Notes: generated by a model from the sequence alone, not told the origin. A stretch of DNA of 64,000 nt from Comamonas fluminis (GCF_019186805.1 NZ_CP066783.1:3733501-3797500); one strand, 5' to 3'; counted from the stretch's first letter, positions 35,014 to 44,279 are shown. Made by a program: numbers and translations.

Positions 35014-35141
35014 AGAGGTGCCGAGCAAGGACCTAGGCGGCCCCGCCGCCGCCCCGCAGCGAGGGCATCAGCGCGCAGCGCGTAGAGAAAGGGGCGCCCG
35101 GCTAGGGGGAAGGCGGGGGCGCCTAGGCAAAGCGCCTCAGC
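35014..35141. repeat. G+C-rich intergenic repeat, copy B (long form)
   Basis: It starts agaggtgccgagcaagg and ends gcctaggcaaagcgcctcag, as copy A at 23900 does. Between the ends lie about 80 bp of G+C-rich, partly self-complementary sequence (ggcggccccgccgcc). Confidence 0.5.
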
Positions 35142-35153
35142 AGGTAACGCTAG

Positions 35154-35753
35154 TTACAGCCATCTTTCTTTCACCATCGCCAGCATCTTCTGCGAAGACA
35201 TGCCACGGTGGCTGTGCGCATGTTTGACCTCGGGCGTCATCTCGGCAAAGGTCATGCCCAGCTCAGGAATCAGCAGCACGGGGTCAAAGCCAAAACCATT
35301 GCTGCCACGGCGCTCTGTCGTGAGCTGTGCCTGCACACGGCCCACGGCAATCAGCGGTTCGGGGTCCTTGGGCGAACGCACGCCCACCAGGGTGCTGACC
35401 ATGGCGGCGCGGCGGTTTTCCACGCCCTGCATCTGCTCCAGCAGCGCACGCACATTGTTGTCATCGCTTTTCTCGTAGCCGAACTGGGTGCAGTAGTAAG
35501 CGGTATCTACGCCAGGCAGGCCACCAAAGTGGTCCACGCACATGCCAGCGTCGTCGGCAATGGCGGGCAAGCCGGTCTTTTCGGCCGCAAAACGCGCCTT
35601 GGACAAGGCGTTTTCCACAAACGTGCCGTAAGGCTCGGGCGCTTCACCCTCGAACAGGTCGCCCTGGCAGATCAGTTCCACGCCCAGAGGGGCGAACATG
35701 GCTTGCAGCTCAACGAGCTTACCGCGGTTGTTGGAGGCCAACACAATTTTCAT
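35154..35753 (-). CDS. rdgB: XTP/dITP diphosphatase (RdgB/HAM1)
   Basis: I choose ATG 35753 (MKIVLASNNRGKLVELQAMF), which gives 199 residues, the usual RdgB length. The enzyme hydrolyses dITP, XTP and ITP to monophosphates and keeps deaminated purines out of DNA. Motifs seen: SNNRGKLVE at the N-terminus, GTFVENALSKARFAAEKTGL and PAIADDAGMCVDHFGGLPGV in the middle, and GSNGFGFDPVLLIPELGMTF with FAEMTPEVKHAHSHR at the end. Upstream on the same strand is the phosphatase gene (107-bp gap), downstream hemW. Confidence 0.96.
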   Translation of the reverse strand: MKIVLASNNRGKLVELQAMFAPLGVELICQGDLFEGEAPEPYGTFVENALSKARFAAEKTGLPAIADDAGMCVDHFGGLPGVDTAYYCTQFGYEKSDDNNVRALLEQMQGVENRRAAMVSTLVGVRSPKDPEPLIAVGRVQAQLTTERRGSNGFGFDPVLLIPELGMTFAEMTPEVKHAHSHRGMSSQKMLAMVKERWL

Positions 35754-35769
35754 GATAAAACCGCGCAAG

Positions 35770-35803
35770 TGCTTTTGGCACCTGCGCTATACGCTATTGA
35801 TTC
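35770..35803 (-). repeat. Dispersed intergenic palindrome, copy 4 (short)
   Basis: On the minus strand it reads gaatcaatagcgtatagcgc, aggtgcc, aaaagcact. The first half matches copy 2 closely; the right arm is degenerate. It fills the gap between the phosphatase gene and rdgB. Confidence 0.5.
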
Positions 35804-35859
35804 AGTAGTATTCAGCCGCTGCCTGCGGCCAGCGCCGGGCCTGCAAATGTGCAAATGGC

Positions 35860-36765
35860 TCAGGAGCGCGTCTTTTGTCGCTCTGCAGAGCGGCGGATGG
35901 CTTCATTGATCTCGGCAATCGATCGCTCGATGGCCTCGTCATCCATTTCATCCTCGCATGCTTCGAGCGGCCCCATCTGTATCGTGGATTCAAAGCCCTG
36001 GTCATCAATCTCCTGCGTGGAGATGGACGATGGCTCGAACACATTGGGAGTCTCCCACTCCAGCGCCAGCACCGTGACGTTGTCGCTGCTTTCCCCCGCC
36101 CGCTTGAGCGCGGTATCCACCAACTGCGGCACCAGCTGCGCCACGGGCTTGCGCCGCATGATGTGCAGCAGCTCGGCATTCGGCACGCTGCCCCACAGGC
36201 CATCAGAGCACAGCAGAATCTGGTCGCCCTGCTCCAGCCGCTTGGCCTCGCTGACGTCATAAATCGGCTTGGATGGCGATCCCAGGCAAGTGAACAGCAC
36301 GTTGCGGTTGGACTGCGTCACCAGACCCGAGACCTTGCGCATCTCGCTATAAGAATGGTCGCGCGTGCGCTCTATCAATTGCCCGTCGCGCACCCAGTAC
36401 AGACGCGAGTCACCGCAATGCGCCCAGTGGGCATGGCCATCCTGCACCACAGCAGCCACCAGCGTGGTGCGCGGCGTGTCCATCATGCCTTTGGCACTGG
36501 CGTAGCGCAGAATCTGACGATGGGCTTGGAGCAAAGCCTCTTCCAGAAAGGCTTTGGGGTCCTGCAGCGTGGGCTTGGCCTTTTGCTGAAAATGCACAGA
36601 CACCACCTGCAGCGCAATCTGCGCTGCGATCTCTCCATCAGGGTGCCCGCCCATCCCATCTGCCAGAACAAACAAGGCAGACTCACGCGTGTAGCAATAA
36701 CCCATGCGGTCTTCGTTGAGCGCACGCCCCCCGCGTCGGCTCAGCTGGAATACGGAAAATTTCAT
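35860..36765 (-). CDS. PP2C-type Ser/Thr protein phosphatase (Stp1-like)
   Basis: This 301-residue protein has the metal-dependent PP2C motifs: LNEDRMGYCY (about 16-25), FVLADGMGGHPDGEIAAQIA (33-52, metal-binding Asp and Gly), HWAHCGDSRLYWVRDGQL and ILLCSDGLWGSVPNAELLHI, with the last Asp in GESSDNVTVLAL. A 50-residue acidic tail follows. It removes phosphate from Ser/Thr residues, most likely those set by the kinase encoded just upstream, whose stop overlaps this start by 4 nt. Kinase and phosphatase are thus translationally coupled. Confidence 0.94.
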   Translation of the reverse strand: MKFSVFQLSRRGGRALNEDRMGYCYTRESALFVLADGMGGHPDGEIAAQIALQVVSVHFQQKAKPTLQDPKAFLEEALLQAHRQILRYASAKGMMDTPRTTLVAAVVQDGHAHWAHCGDSRLYWVRDGQLIERTRDHSYSEMRKVSGLVTQSNRNVLFTCLGSPSKPIYDVSEAKRLEQGDQILLCSDGLWGSVPNAELLHIMRRKPVAQLVPQLVDTALKRAGESSDNVTVLALEWETPNVFEPSSISTQEIDDQGFESTIQMGPLEACEDEMDDEAIERSIAEINEAIRRSAERQKTRS

Positions 36766-37796
36766 AATTTGCGCTTGCTGCTGTCAGGCACTGTGTCTCT
36801 TTCCGAACCGCCAATTTTCTGCAGATTCTTCTTGGCGTCATGCACCATATTGTCGAACTGCATGCGCATGCGTTCCTGCACCTTGAGCTTGGTGTAGCGA
36901 CGCTCCCCCTCGCGGCTGAGTTCCTTTTGCAAGGCAAAAACCGACTGCGGGCGCGATAAAGGGTCCATGGCCATGCACCACTCAACCACCTCGATCAGGT
37001 TGTCAGAGTACACACCGCGCAATTTGCCCAGCGCAACCGACAGGCGGTCCTTATCCTGACGCTGAGGCGCTTCGTTCGGCGGCGTCCCCTGCATGCAGGC
37101 ATAGATACAGGCGCCAATGGCGTAGATATCCGTCCACGGGCCCAACTGCGCATCGCGCCGATACATCTCGGGCGCAGCAAAGCCCGGGGTGTACATGGGA
37201 CGAATGAAGTTGCCTTCCTTGGACAGCACTTCACGCGCCGCACCAAAGTCGATCAGCACCGCCTTGTCATCATTGGTGATGAAGATGTTGGCTGGCTTGA
37301 TATCCAGGTGCAGCATCTTGTGCTGGTGCACGATGCGCAGGCCGCGCAGCACCTCATCAAACAGCGAGCGAATGGTGGACTCGCGAAAGACCTTGTCGGC
37401 CTTGAGATCGCGCGCCGTGACAATGAACTCCTGCAGGGTCGCCCCCTCCAGATAGTTCATGACCATGTACACGGTCTCGTTTTCGCGGAAGAAATTGAGC
37501 ACGCTCACCACAGAGGCGTGCGAAATTTGGGCCAGCGAGCGCCCCTCCTCGAAAAAGCTTTTAAGCCCGAGGCGATACAGGGAGAGCTTCTCTGGCACAA
37601 CAGCAGGCTGCAGCTCGTTCGGAGCACGGGTGGCCAGCGAGGCAGGCAGGTATTCCTTGATTGCGACTTGCTTACCCTCGGAATCCAAGGCCAAGTAAAC
37701 AATCCCGAACCCACCGGAAGAAATCCTGCGTACCACCCGGTATCCACCAATCGTGCTGCCAGGCGGCAATGGCGCGGGCTTGATTTTTGTAGACAT
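36762..37796 (-). CDS. Hanks-type Ser/Thr protein kinase
   Basis: This 344-residue eukaryote-like kinase shows a glycine loop RRISSGGFGIVYLAL (about 22-36), VAIKEYLPA (active-site Lys near 48), the catalytic loop MLHLDIKPANIFI (Asp near 160), DFGAAREVLSKEGNF, the APE-like FAAPEMYRRDAQLGPWTDIY and a conserved Arg in DPLSRPQS. No transmembrane segment or sensor domain follows, so it is probably cytoplasmic. It overlaps the phosphatase gene by 4 nt. It lies divergent to yicC. Targets are unknown. Confidence 0.94.
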   Translation of the reverse strand: MSTKIKPAPLPPGSTIGGYRVVRRISSGGFGIVYLALDSEGKQVAIKEYLPASLATRAPNELQPAVVPEKLSLYRLGLKSFFEEGRSLAQISHASVVSVLNFFRENETVYMVMNYLEGATLQEFIVTARDLKADKVFRESTIRSLFDEVLRGLRIVHQHKMLHLDIKPANIFITNDDKAVLIDFGAAREVLSKEGNFIRPMYTPGFAAPEMYRRDAQLGPWTDIYAIGACIYACMQGTPPNEAPQRQDKDRLSVALGKLRGVYSDNLIEVVEWCMAMDPLSRPQSVFALQKELSREGERRYTKLKVQERMRMQFDNMVHDAKKNLQKIGGSERDTVPDSSKRKL

Positions 37797-37870
37797 TTTT
37801 TACCGGTAAACCTCAAGGATGATTCGAAACCCGGATAATCGGGAAATTGCAAGCATCCATCAAAAGTCCA

Positions 37871-38779
37871 ATGCCAGTTTACAGCATGACCGGATACGCC
37901 AGTGCTCAGCACAGCGCATCCATTGAGGGTGGTCAAGAGCCCCAATCGAGCAGCCGTCTGGGCCTTGAGATCCGTGCGGTCAACAGCCGCTTCCTGGATT
38001 TGTCCTTCCGCCTTCCCGACGAACTGCGCGCCCTTGAACCGGCCCTGCGCACCTTGCTCACCGCACGCCTCAAGCGCGGCAAGGTCGAAGTGCGAGCGGC
38101 CATCGACGTCACCGACAACCAATCCCTGTCCATTCCCAGCGCCCCGCAATTGCAGCGTCTGGTGACTCTTCAGGACTCCATCCAGGCCTGGCTGCCCAAG
38201 GCCCGCGACCTTTCCGTGGCTGATGCGCTGCGCCTGTGCAGCGGCTCCAGCACCACCAGCACAGACTGGAGCGAAATTGCCCCAGCCTTGGCCGAGCAAG
38301 CCATCACCGAGCTGCTGGCAGCCCGTGCCCGTGAAGGCGAACGTCTGGCCGCCATGCTGCTTGACCGCATCAAGCAGTTGCGCGAGCTGGCCAAGACCGC
38401 CACACCACTGGTTCCCCAGTTGGTAGAGCAGCAGCGCCAGAAATTCCTCGATCGCTGGAAAGAGGCCATGGCTCTGGGTGAAGGCTCTGTCGCCCCCGAA
38501 GCCGCTCAGGACCGTGCTCTGGCCGAAGCCACGGCTTTCGCCATTCGCATTGATGTTGCCGAAGAAGTCACCCGCCTGGGCTCTCACCTGGACGAAATCG
38601 AGCGCCTGCTCAAAAAGGGCGGCGACATCGGCAAACGTCTGGATTTCCTGATTCAGGAACTTCACCGCGAAGCCAATACGCTGGGCTCCAAATCTGCCAC
38701 GCTGGAACTGACCCGTATCAGCGTTGACATGAAGGTGCTGATCGAGCAAATGCGCGAACAAGTGCAGAACATCGAATAA
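37871..38779 (+). CDS. yicC: YicC-family endoribonuclease
   Basis: I choose ATG 37871 (MPVYSMTGYASAQHSASIEG), since YicC proteins begin with xxYSMTGYA; an upstream start would add eight residues. The protein has 302 residues. The N-terminal part carries LEIRAVNSRFLDLSFRLPDE. The C-terminal DUF1732 region ends EVTRLGSHLDEIERLLKKGG, then DFLIQELHREANTLGSKSA. YicC relatives are RNases involved in small-RNA turnover. It starts the rightward block yicC-gmk-rpoZ-spoT, 74 bp from the divergent kinase gene. Confidence 0.95.
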   Translation: MPVYSMTGYASAQHSASIEGGQEPQSSSRLGLEIRAVNSRFLDLSFRLPDELRALEPALRTLLTARLKRGKVEVRAAIDVTDNQSLSIPSAPQLQRLVTLQDSIQAWLPKARDLSVADALRLCSGSSTTSTDWSEIAPALAEQAITELLAARAREGERLAAMLLDRIKQLRELAKTATPLVPQLVEQQRQKFLDRWKEAMALGEGSVAPEAAQDRALAEATAFAIRIDVAEEVTRLGSHLDEIERLLKKGGDIGKRLDFLIQELHREANTLGSKSATLELTRISVDMKVLIEQMREQVQNIE

Positions 38780-38842
38780 GCAAACCCTGAGCGCATGCAC
38801 CCCATGCGCTCAAATTCATGCTCCCCATTCATGCCCAAAGTC

Positions 38843-39472
38843 ATGGACCATCCTGGAAATCTATTTGTCGTATCGGCCCCCAGCGGCGCTGGTAAATCCT
38901 CTCTGGTGCGCGCGCTGCGTGAATTCGATGCGCGCGTCTACCCTTCTGTCTCCCACACCACACGCGCACCACGTGGCCAGGAAAAGCATGGCCGCGAGTA
39001 CTACTTTGTCTCGGACGCCGAGTTCGACGCCATGGTTGCCAACAATGGCTTCGTCGAATGGGCCAATGTGCACAGCCGCCGCTATGGCACGGCCAAGAAG
39101 TCGCTGGAAGAGCGTATCAAGGGCGGCACCGATGTGCTGCTCGAAATCGACTACCAGGGCGCATTGCAGGTCAAGAACGCGTTTCCCAATGCTGTGCTGA
39201 TCTTCATCCTGCCTCCCAGCTGGGATGAGCTGCGCGCACGTCTGGAAAACCGTGGCGAAGACACGCCAGAAGTCATTGAGCTGCGCCTGAAAAATGCCTC
39301 GGAAGAGATGGCGCAGGTCGCAAAATTTGACTTCGTTATAATCAACGAATTGTTTGAGAGCGCGCTTTTTGATCTGAAAGCGATCATCCATGCGCAACGT
39401 CTCAAATATGCGGCCCAGCGGCGCCTTCGCGCCGACACCTTCGAGTCGCTCAACATCCCTGAATCCAACTGA
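38843..39472 (+). CDS. gmk: Guanylate kinase
   Basis: The start is uncertain: ATG 38843 ([20 protein letters not shown]) gives the usual 209 residues, ATG 38831 adds four residues, and the frame opens at 38795. The P-loop [10 protein letters not shown] lies near residue 11. The GMP-binding region follows ([20 protein letters not shown]), then [14 protein letters not shown] [15 protein letters not shown] and [15 protein letters not shown]. It phosphorylates GMP to GDP, an essential nucleotide step, and supplies the substrate line for (p)ppGpp made by spoT downstream. Confidence 0.97.
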   Translation: MDHPGNLFVVSAPSGAGKSSLVRALREFDARVYPSVSHTTRAPRGQEKHGREYYFVSDAEFDAMVANNGFVEWANVHSRRYGTAKKSLEERIKGGTDVLLEIDYQGALQVKNAFPNAVLIFILPPSWDELRARLENRGEDTPEVIELRLKNASEEMAQVAKFDFVIINELFESALFDLKAIIHAQRLKYAAQRRLRADTFESLNIPESN

Positions 39473-39490
39473 CCGTTCCCGGAGTTCCTG

Positions 39491-39694
39491 ATGGCACGCA
39501 TTACCGTTGAAGATTGCCTGGAGCAAATCCCCAATCGCTTCCAGCTCGTTTTGGCCGCTACTTATCGCGCCCGTATGCTCAACCAGGGTCACACACCCAA
39601 GATTGAGACCAAGAATAAGGCCGGCGTCACCGCCCTGCGCGAAATCGCAGAAACCAAGGTGGGCCTGGAAATGCTGAAGAAGGTGCCGGGTTAA
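39491..39694 (+). CDS. rpoZ: RNA polymerase omega subunit
   Basis: This 67-residue protein is omega, which helps fold and stabilise RNA polymerase beta-prime and, in proteobacteria, takes part in ppGpp binding. It has the conserved start [20 protein letters not shown], then [11 protein letters not shown] and [17 protein letters not shown]. It starts 18 nt after gmk with a GGAG ribosome site. A terminator follows before spoT. Confidence 0.97.
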   Translation: MARITVEDCLEQIPNRFQLVLAATYRARMLNQGHTPKIETKNKAGVTALREIAETKVGLEMLKKVPG

Positions 39695-39727
39695 CCTGTT
39701 GCATCGCAGCACCAAAACGCACAATTA

Positions 39728-39751
39728 AGCACCGCTAGTCGGTGCTTTTTT
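39728..39751 (+). terminator. Terminator between rpoZ and spoT
   Basis: The 7-bp stem agcaccg/cggtgct has loop ctagt and runs into six T. It lies 33 bp after rpoZ and about 48 bp before spoT, so spoT may depend on read-through or its own promoter. Confidence 0.85.
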
Positions 39752-39798
39752 GTTGCCATTAACTTGCACTAAGGACTTGCACGCTACATTTAAGGAAT

Positions 39799-42054
39799 AT
39801 GACAGCGGCCCAGAACTCGACGATTGCTTCCTCCACCCCGGCACCGGCCAAGCCTCAGCGCATGTCTGCTGAGCAAGCGGCCAGTGTGTCTGCTGCTGCG
39901 TTTGCCGGTCTGATGGAACACCTCAGTTACCTGGACGCCGACAGTGTGGATCGCGTCAGGCAGGCTTATGTCTACGCCGACAAGGCCCACACCGACCAGT
40001 GGCGCAGCAGTGGTGACCCCTACATCACCCACCCGATCGCCGTCACAGGCATCTGTGCCAACTGGAAACTGGACGCCCCGGCCCTGATGGCCGCCCTGCT
40101 GCACGACTCCATGGAAGACTGCGGCATTACCAAGTCCGACCTGGATCAGCGCTTTGGCGAAGATGTGGCCGAGCTGGTTGACGGGCTGACCAAGCTGGAC
40201 AAGCTGCAGTTCAACAGCCGCGAAGAAAACCAGTCCGAATCTTTCCGCAAGATGCTGCTGGCCATGGCCCGCGATGTGCGCGTCATCCTCATCAAGCTGG
40301 CCGACCGCACCCACAATATGCGCACCATGAGCGACATGCCGCGCAGCAAGTGGGGCCGCATCTCGTCTGAAACGCTGGAAATCTATGCACCCATCGCCCA
40401 CCGCCTGGGTCTGAACCAGACTTACCGCGAGCTGCAGGACCTGTCGTTCAAGCACCTGCACCCCTGGCGCTACGCCACACTGGAAAAAGCCATTGGCCGC
40501 TCGCGCACCCGCCGCCGCGACCTGGTGCAGCGTGTGCAGGACGAGGTCAACACCGAATTTTCCAAGCAAGGTCTGCCAGTGCGTCTGGTGGGTCGCGAAA
40601 GCACGCTGTATTCGCTGTATCTGCGCATGCAGAAGAACCAGCTGAGCTTTGCCAAGGTCACCGACATCTACGGCTTTCGCATCATGGTGCCCAAGGTTCT
40701 GGACTGCTACACCGCTCTGGGTGTGCTGCACCAGAAGTACAAGCCCATGCCGGGCCGCTTCAAGGACTACATTGCCATTGCCAAGAGCAACGGCTACCAG
40801 TCGCTGCACACCACACTGGTGGGCCCTTCCAGTGTCAGCATCGAATTTCAGATCCGCACGGAAGAGATGAATATCGTGGCCGAGGCTGGCGTGGCAGCAC
40901 ACTGGCTGTACAAGGCGCAAAAAGGTCACGACTCCGAACAACTGTCCACCCAGTGGCTGCAGTCCCTGCTCGACATTCAGAACGAAACCCGCGATGCGGC
41001 CGAGTTCTGGGACCATGTCAAAGTGGACTTGTTCCCTGATGCGGTCTACGTGTTCACACCCAAGAGCGAGATCATGGCCATGCCACGCGGCGCCACCGTG
41101 GTGGACTTTGCCTACGCCATTCACAGCAAGATCGGCCATCGCACCACTGCGGCCAAGATCAATGACGAAGAAGTACCGCTGCGCACCGAACTCAAGAGCG
41201 GTGATGTGGTGCAGATCATCACTTCCGAGACTTCTACGCCCAACCCCGCCTGGCTGAGCTTTGTGAAGACGGGCCGTGCACGCTCCAAGATTCGTTCATT
41301 CCTCAAGACCGCCGCCCAGACCGAAGCCGGGCAGCTGGGTGAAACCCTGCTGGGGCAAGCTCTGCGCGCCGAAGGCATTGATGCCATTCCGCTCCAGGAT
41401 GATGCCAACAAGGGGGTCTGGGACGAGATTTTGCGCATCACAGGCAACCGCACACCGGCCGATCTCATGGTCGATATCGGCATGGGCCGCCGCATTGCTT
41501 CGCTGGTCGCCGCACGCATGACCACCTTCATGGCCAAGCAAGGTGTGCGCCCCGATGCCCTGCTGATCACCCAGGAACGCTTCAATACCGACAACCGCCC
41601 CTTCCAGGGCGCCGTCACGCTCAATGGCGATGAAAGCAGCTCGGTCTATTACTCGCATTGCTGCCGCCCTGTTCCAGGCGACCCCATCCTGGGCTACCTC
41701 GGTGGCCAGGGTCTGGTGGTGCACCATGCCCACTGCAGCAATGCACTAAAGCTGCGCGAAAAAGATGCTGACCGCTTCATCACGGTGGACTGGGCCGACG
41801 ATGTGGCCAGACTCTTTGAAGCTGGCATTGTGGTTACCGTGCAGAACAACAAGGGTGTGCTGGCCCGCGTTGCGGCCGAGCTGGCCAATGCCGAAGCAGA
41901 CATTGTTCGGGTGGAAATGACCGATGAAGTCGCTGTGGGCACCACCGATCTGCGCTTTGTAATTGCAGTGCACAACAATGTTCAGCTGGAAAACGCACTG
42001 CGCAATCTGCGCCGCCTGCATTCCGTGGTGCGAGCCAGCCGCGTCATGGCCTGA
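39799..42054 (+). CDS. spoT: Bifunctional (p)ppGpp synthetase/hydrolase
   Basis: This 751-residue Rel/Spo homologue controls the stringent response. The hydrolase domain shows the HD and ED residues (LLHDSMEDCG, HD at 102-103). The synthetase domain follows, with VGRESTLYSLYLRMQ and RFKDYIAIAKSNGYQSLHTT (about 318-337). A TGS domain (VYVFTPKSEIMAMPRGATVV), a helical region with CCRPVPGDPILGYL, and a C-terminal ACT domain (VVTVQNNKGVLARVAAELAN) complete it. The intact HD pair supports hydrolase activity. The gmk-rpoZ-spoT order is conserved in proteobacteria. Confidence 0.96.
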   Translation: MTAAQNSTIASSTPAPAKPQRMSAEQAASVSAAAFAGLMEHLSYLDADSVDRVRQAYVYADKAHTDQWRSSGDPYITHPIAVTGICANWKLDAPALMAALLHDSMEDCGITKSDLDQRFGEDVAELVDGLTKLDKLQFNSREENQSESFRKMLLAMARDVRVILIKLADRTHNMRTMSDMPRSKWGRISSETLEIYAPIAHRLGLNQTYRELQDLSFKHLHPWRYATLEKAIGRSRTRRRDLVQRVQDEVNTEFSKQGLPVRLVGRESTLYSLYLRMQKNQLSFAKVTDIYGFRIMVPKVLDCYTALGVLHQKYKPMPGRFKDYIAIAKSNGYQSLHTTLVGPSSVSIEFQIRTEEMNIVAEAGVAAHWLYKAQKGHDSEQLSTQWLQSLLDIQNETRDAAEFWDHVKVDLFPDAVYVFTPKSEIMAMPRGATVVDFAYAIHSKIGHRTTAAKINDEEVPLRTELKSGDVVQIITSETSTPNPAWLSFVKTGRARSKIRSFLKTAAQTEAGQLGETLLGQALRAEGIDAIPLQDDANKGVWDEILRITGNRTPADLMVDIGMGRRIASLVAARMTTFMAKQGVRPDALLITQERFNTDNRPFQGAVTLNGDESSSVYYSHCCRPVPGDPILGYLGGQGLVVHHAHCSNALKLREKDADRFITVDWADDVARLFEAGIVVTVQNNKGVLARVAAELANAEADIVRVEMTDEVAVGTTDLRFVIAVHNNVQLENALRNLRRLHSVVRASRVMA

Positions 42055-42149
42055 CGAGAGCCTGGCAGACTGTAAATTGTTGCAAGCTGCCAGCCTGTTC
42101 TGACAGGCCGCAGCCTTCAGGGCAGCCATGAAGAGGCGACAATGGCTGC

Positions 42150-43460
42150 ATGCCTTACACCGCTTTTTCCCAGCCCCGCTCACTGCTTGTCATTGCCTGT
42201 GTGGCAGCGGTTTCACTCGCGGGCTGTGCCAGCCGCCCCGAAAATATTCCCACTACGCCATCTGCACCTGCAGCGCCTATCTCGGGTGTGGTTGAGCCGA
42301 CCTCCGTTGCACCTGAAGAAGGCCGCCCGCGCCTGGATGCGCAAGGCTTTGAGCGCTGGAAACAGGCTTTCATGGTCAAGGCCGGCGCAGCAGGCATCAG
42401 CCCAGCCACCCTGCGCAATGTCAGCAACGCACGCCTGCGTGCCAGCGCTGTGAACTCCGACCGGGCCCAGCCCGAATTCACACGCACGCCCTGGCAGTAT
42501 CTGGATGGTGCGGTATCGCCTCTGCGCATCAAAAACGGCAAGGCCAAGATGCAAGAGGCAGCGCCCGCCCTGCAATCTGCGGCCAAGCGCTACGGCGTGC
42601 CCGCCACGGTGATCGCAGCCATCTGGGGCATGGAAAGCAATTACGGCAGCAACTTTGGCAATTTCTCCACCATTGATGCGCTGGCGACCCTGGCCTACGA
42701 AGGCCGCCGCGCCGAATGGGCGGAAAAAGAGCTGATTGCCGCACTGCGCATCATCGACAACGGCGATATCGATGCTGCCCACATGATGGGCTCCTGGGCT
42801 GGAGCCATGGGTCACACCCAGTTTCTGCCCTCTGTGTTCCTGCAATATGCGGTGGATGCCGACGGCGATGGCCGACGGGACATCTGGGGCTCCATGGCAG
42901 ACGTCGCGGCCTCTACCGCCAACTACATTGCCAGCTCAGGTTGGAATATGAACGAGCCCTGGGCCGTTGAAGTGCGCCCGCCTGCCAACTTCGACTACGC
43001 TCGTACCGAGCTTTCGCAGCGCCAAAACAGCAGCGCCTGGGCCAGCGAAGGCGTGCAGACCATTAGCGGGCAGGCTCTGCCCACCATGGCAGGTGCAGCC
43101 ATCATCGCCCCTGCAGGTGCACGCGGCCCGGCCTTTATGGTGGGCAGCAACTTCCGCGCCATTCTTCGCTACAACAACTCGACCAACTACGCACTGGGCG
43201 TGGGCCTGCTGTCACAGCAACTGGCGGGCAATGGTGGCGTGATTGCAGACTGGCCAAGAGATCTGGCCCCGCTGTCGCGAGAGCAGACCCGCGCACTGCA
43301 GAACTCGCTCAACCAGCGCGGATTTTCTGCTGGCACCGCCGATGGGGTGATGGGCCCCGCAACCCGTGCAGGCCTACGGCAGTATCAGCAAAGCCAGGGG
43401 CTGGTTGCCGACGCCTACCCCACGCTAGAGCTGCTGCAGCGCCTGCAAGCGGGCATGTAG
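42150..43460 (+). CDS. mltB: Lytic murein transglycosylase (MltB family) with peptidoglycan-binding domain
   Basis: This 436-residue outer-membrane lipoprotein has the lipobox VSLAGC (Cys26). The SLT_2 catalytic domain includes VIAAIWGMESNYGSNFGNFS with the catalytic Glu near residue 166, and MMGSWAGAMGHTQFLPSVFL. A C-terminal peptidoglycan-binding domain follows (LQNSLNQRGFSAGTADGVMG, then RQYQQSQGLVADAYPTLELL). It cleaves glycan strands to anhydromuropeptides. Residue 33 onward is a flexible Pro/Ala linker. It is probably a single gene, ending at the bidirectional terminator shared with greB. Confidence 0.92.
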   Translation: MPYTAFSQPRSLLVIACVAAVSLAGCASRPENIPTTPSAPAAPISGVVEPTSVAPEEGRPRLDAQGFERWKQAFMVKAGAAGISPATLRNVSNARLRASAVNSDRAQPEFTRTPWQYLDGAVSPLRIKNGKAKMQEAAPALQSAAKRYGVPATVIAAIWGMESNYGSNFGNFSTIDALATLAYEGRRAEWAEKELIAALRIIDNGDIDAAHMMGSWAGAMGHTQFLPSVFLQYAVDADGDGRRDIWGSMADVAASTANYIASSGWNMNEPWAVEVRPPANFDYARTELSQRQNSSAWASEGVQTISGQALPTMAGAAIIAPAGARGPAFMVGSNFRAILRYNNSTNYALGVGLLSQQLAGNGGVIADWPRDLAPLSREQTRALQNSLNQRGFSAGTADGVMGPATRAGLRQYQQSQGLVADAYPTLELLQRLQAGM

Positions 43461-43583
43461 TCAGGCATTTCAACGCGCATCTGAACATGCAAATATGAGA
43501 GCAATTTGCGCACGCCAGATATTGAATCTCAGTTCAAACCAACTTGAATTCAAGATAAAGCCTGCGCACGCAGCTCTCAAAAC

Positions 43584-43617
43584 AAAAGCGCGACACCGTA
43601 AGGCTGTCGCGCTTTTT
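43584..43617. terminator. Bidirectional terminator between mltB and greB
   Basis: A 12-bp stem aaaagcgcgaca/tgtcgcgctttt with a 9-base loop has A on the left and T on the right. It serves the converging mltB (rightward) and greB (leftward). Confidence 0.9.
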
Positions 43618-43656
43618 GCATGAATGGGCGAGTGATGTGTACAAGCTATGCGCCGG

Positions 43657-44217
43657 CTATTGGGCTCGCTCCGGATACTTCACATCCAGAACTTCCAGCA
43701 TGCGCACACCGGCAGGCGTAGGCAGAGCAACTTCATCGCCGATACGGGCCTTGAGCAGCGCACGTGAGACAGGCGCAATCCAGCTGACCTGGTTCAGCGC
43801 GCTCTCAGCCTCATCGATACCCATGATGGTGATGCTGCGCTCAACACCCTCGTCATCCACATAAGTCACGGTTGCGCCAAAAAAGACCTGGTCACTGCCT
43901 GCATGCACAGCAGGGTCCACCACTTCGGCAATTTCCAGGCGCTTGGTCAGAAAGCGAATACGTCGATCAATCTCGCGCAAGCGCTTTTTGCCATAAAGGT
44001 AGTCGCCGTTTTCCGAGCGGTCACCGTTGCTGGCCGCCCAGTGGACGATTTCCACAATTTTGGGCCGCTCGTTGTCAATCAGCTCCAGCAGCTCGTCTTT
44101 CAGGCGCTGGTAGCCTGCAGGTGTGATGTAGTTTTTGCCACCTGCGGGCAATGGCGGCAAAGCGCCGACTTCATCATCGTCGTCGCCATCGGATTCTTTG
44201 GTGAAAGCCTTGCTCAT
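43657..44217 (-). CDS. greB: Transcription elongation factor GreB
   Basis: I choose ATG 44217 (MSKAFTKESDGDDDDEVGAL), the usual GreB start; the frame is open five codons upstream. The protein has 186 residues. The N-terminal coiled coil (ITPAGYQRLKDELLELIDNE, then HWAASNGDRSENGDYLYGKK) contains the acidic tip that enters the RNA polymerase secondary channel. The C-terminal FKBP-like domain includes VTYVDDEGVERSITIMGIDE. It stimulates transcript cleavage in stalled complexes. The acidic stretch after the start is longer than in E. coli GreB. Confidence 0.95.
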   Translation of the reverse strand: MSKAFTKESDGDDDDEVGALPPLPAGGKNYITPAGYQRLKDELLELIDNERPKIVEIVHWAASNGDRSENGDYLYGKKRLREIDRRIRFLTKRLEIAEVVDPAVHAGSDQVFFGATVTYVDDEGVERSITIMGIDEAESALNQVSWIAPVSRALLKARIGDEVALPTPAGVRMLEVLDVKYPERAQ

Positions 44218-44279
44218 AGACCCGATCTTCACACAGATCCGAGCACTGCAAACCCAGTGAAGGTTTAAGGCCAGATACG

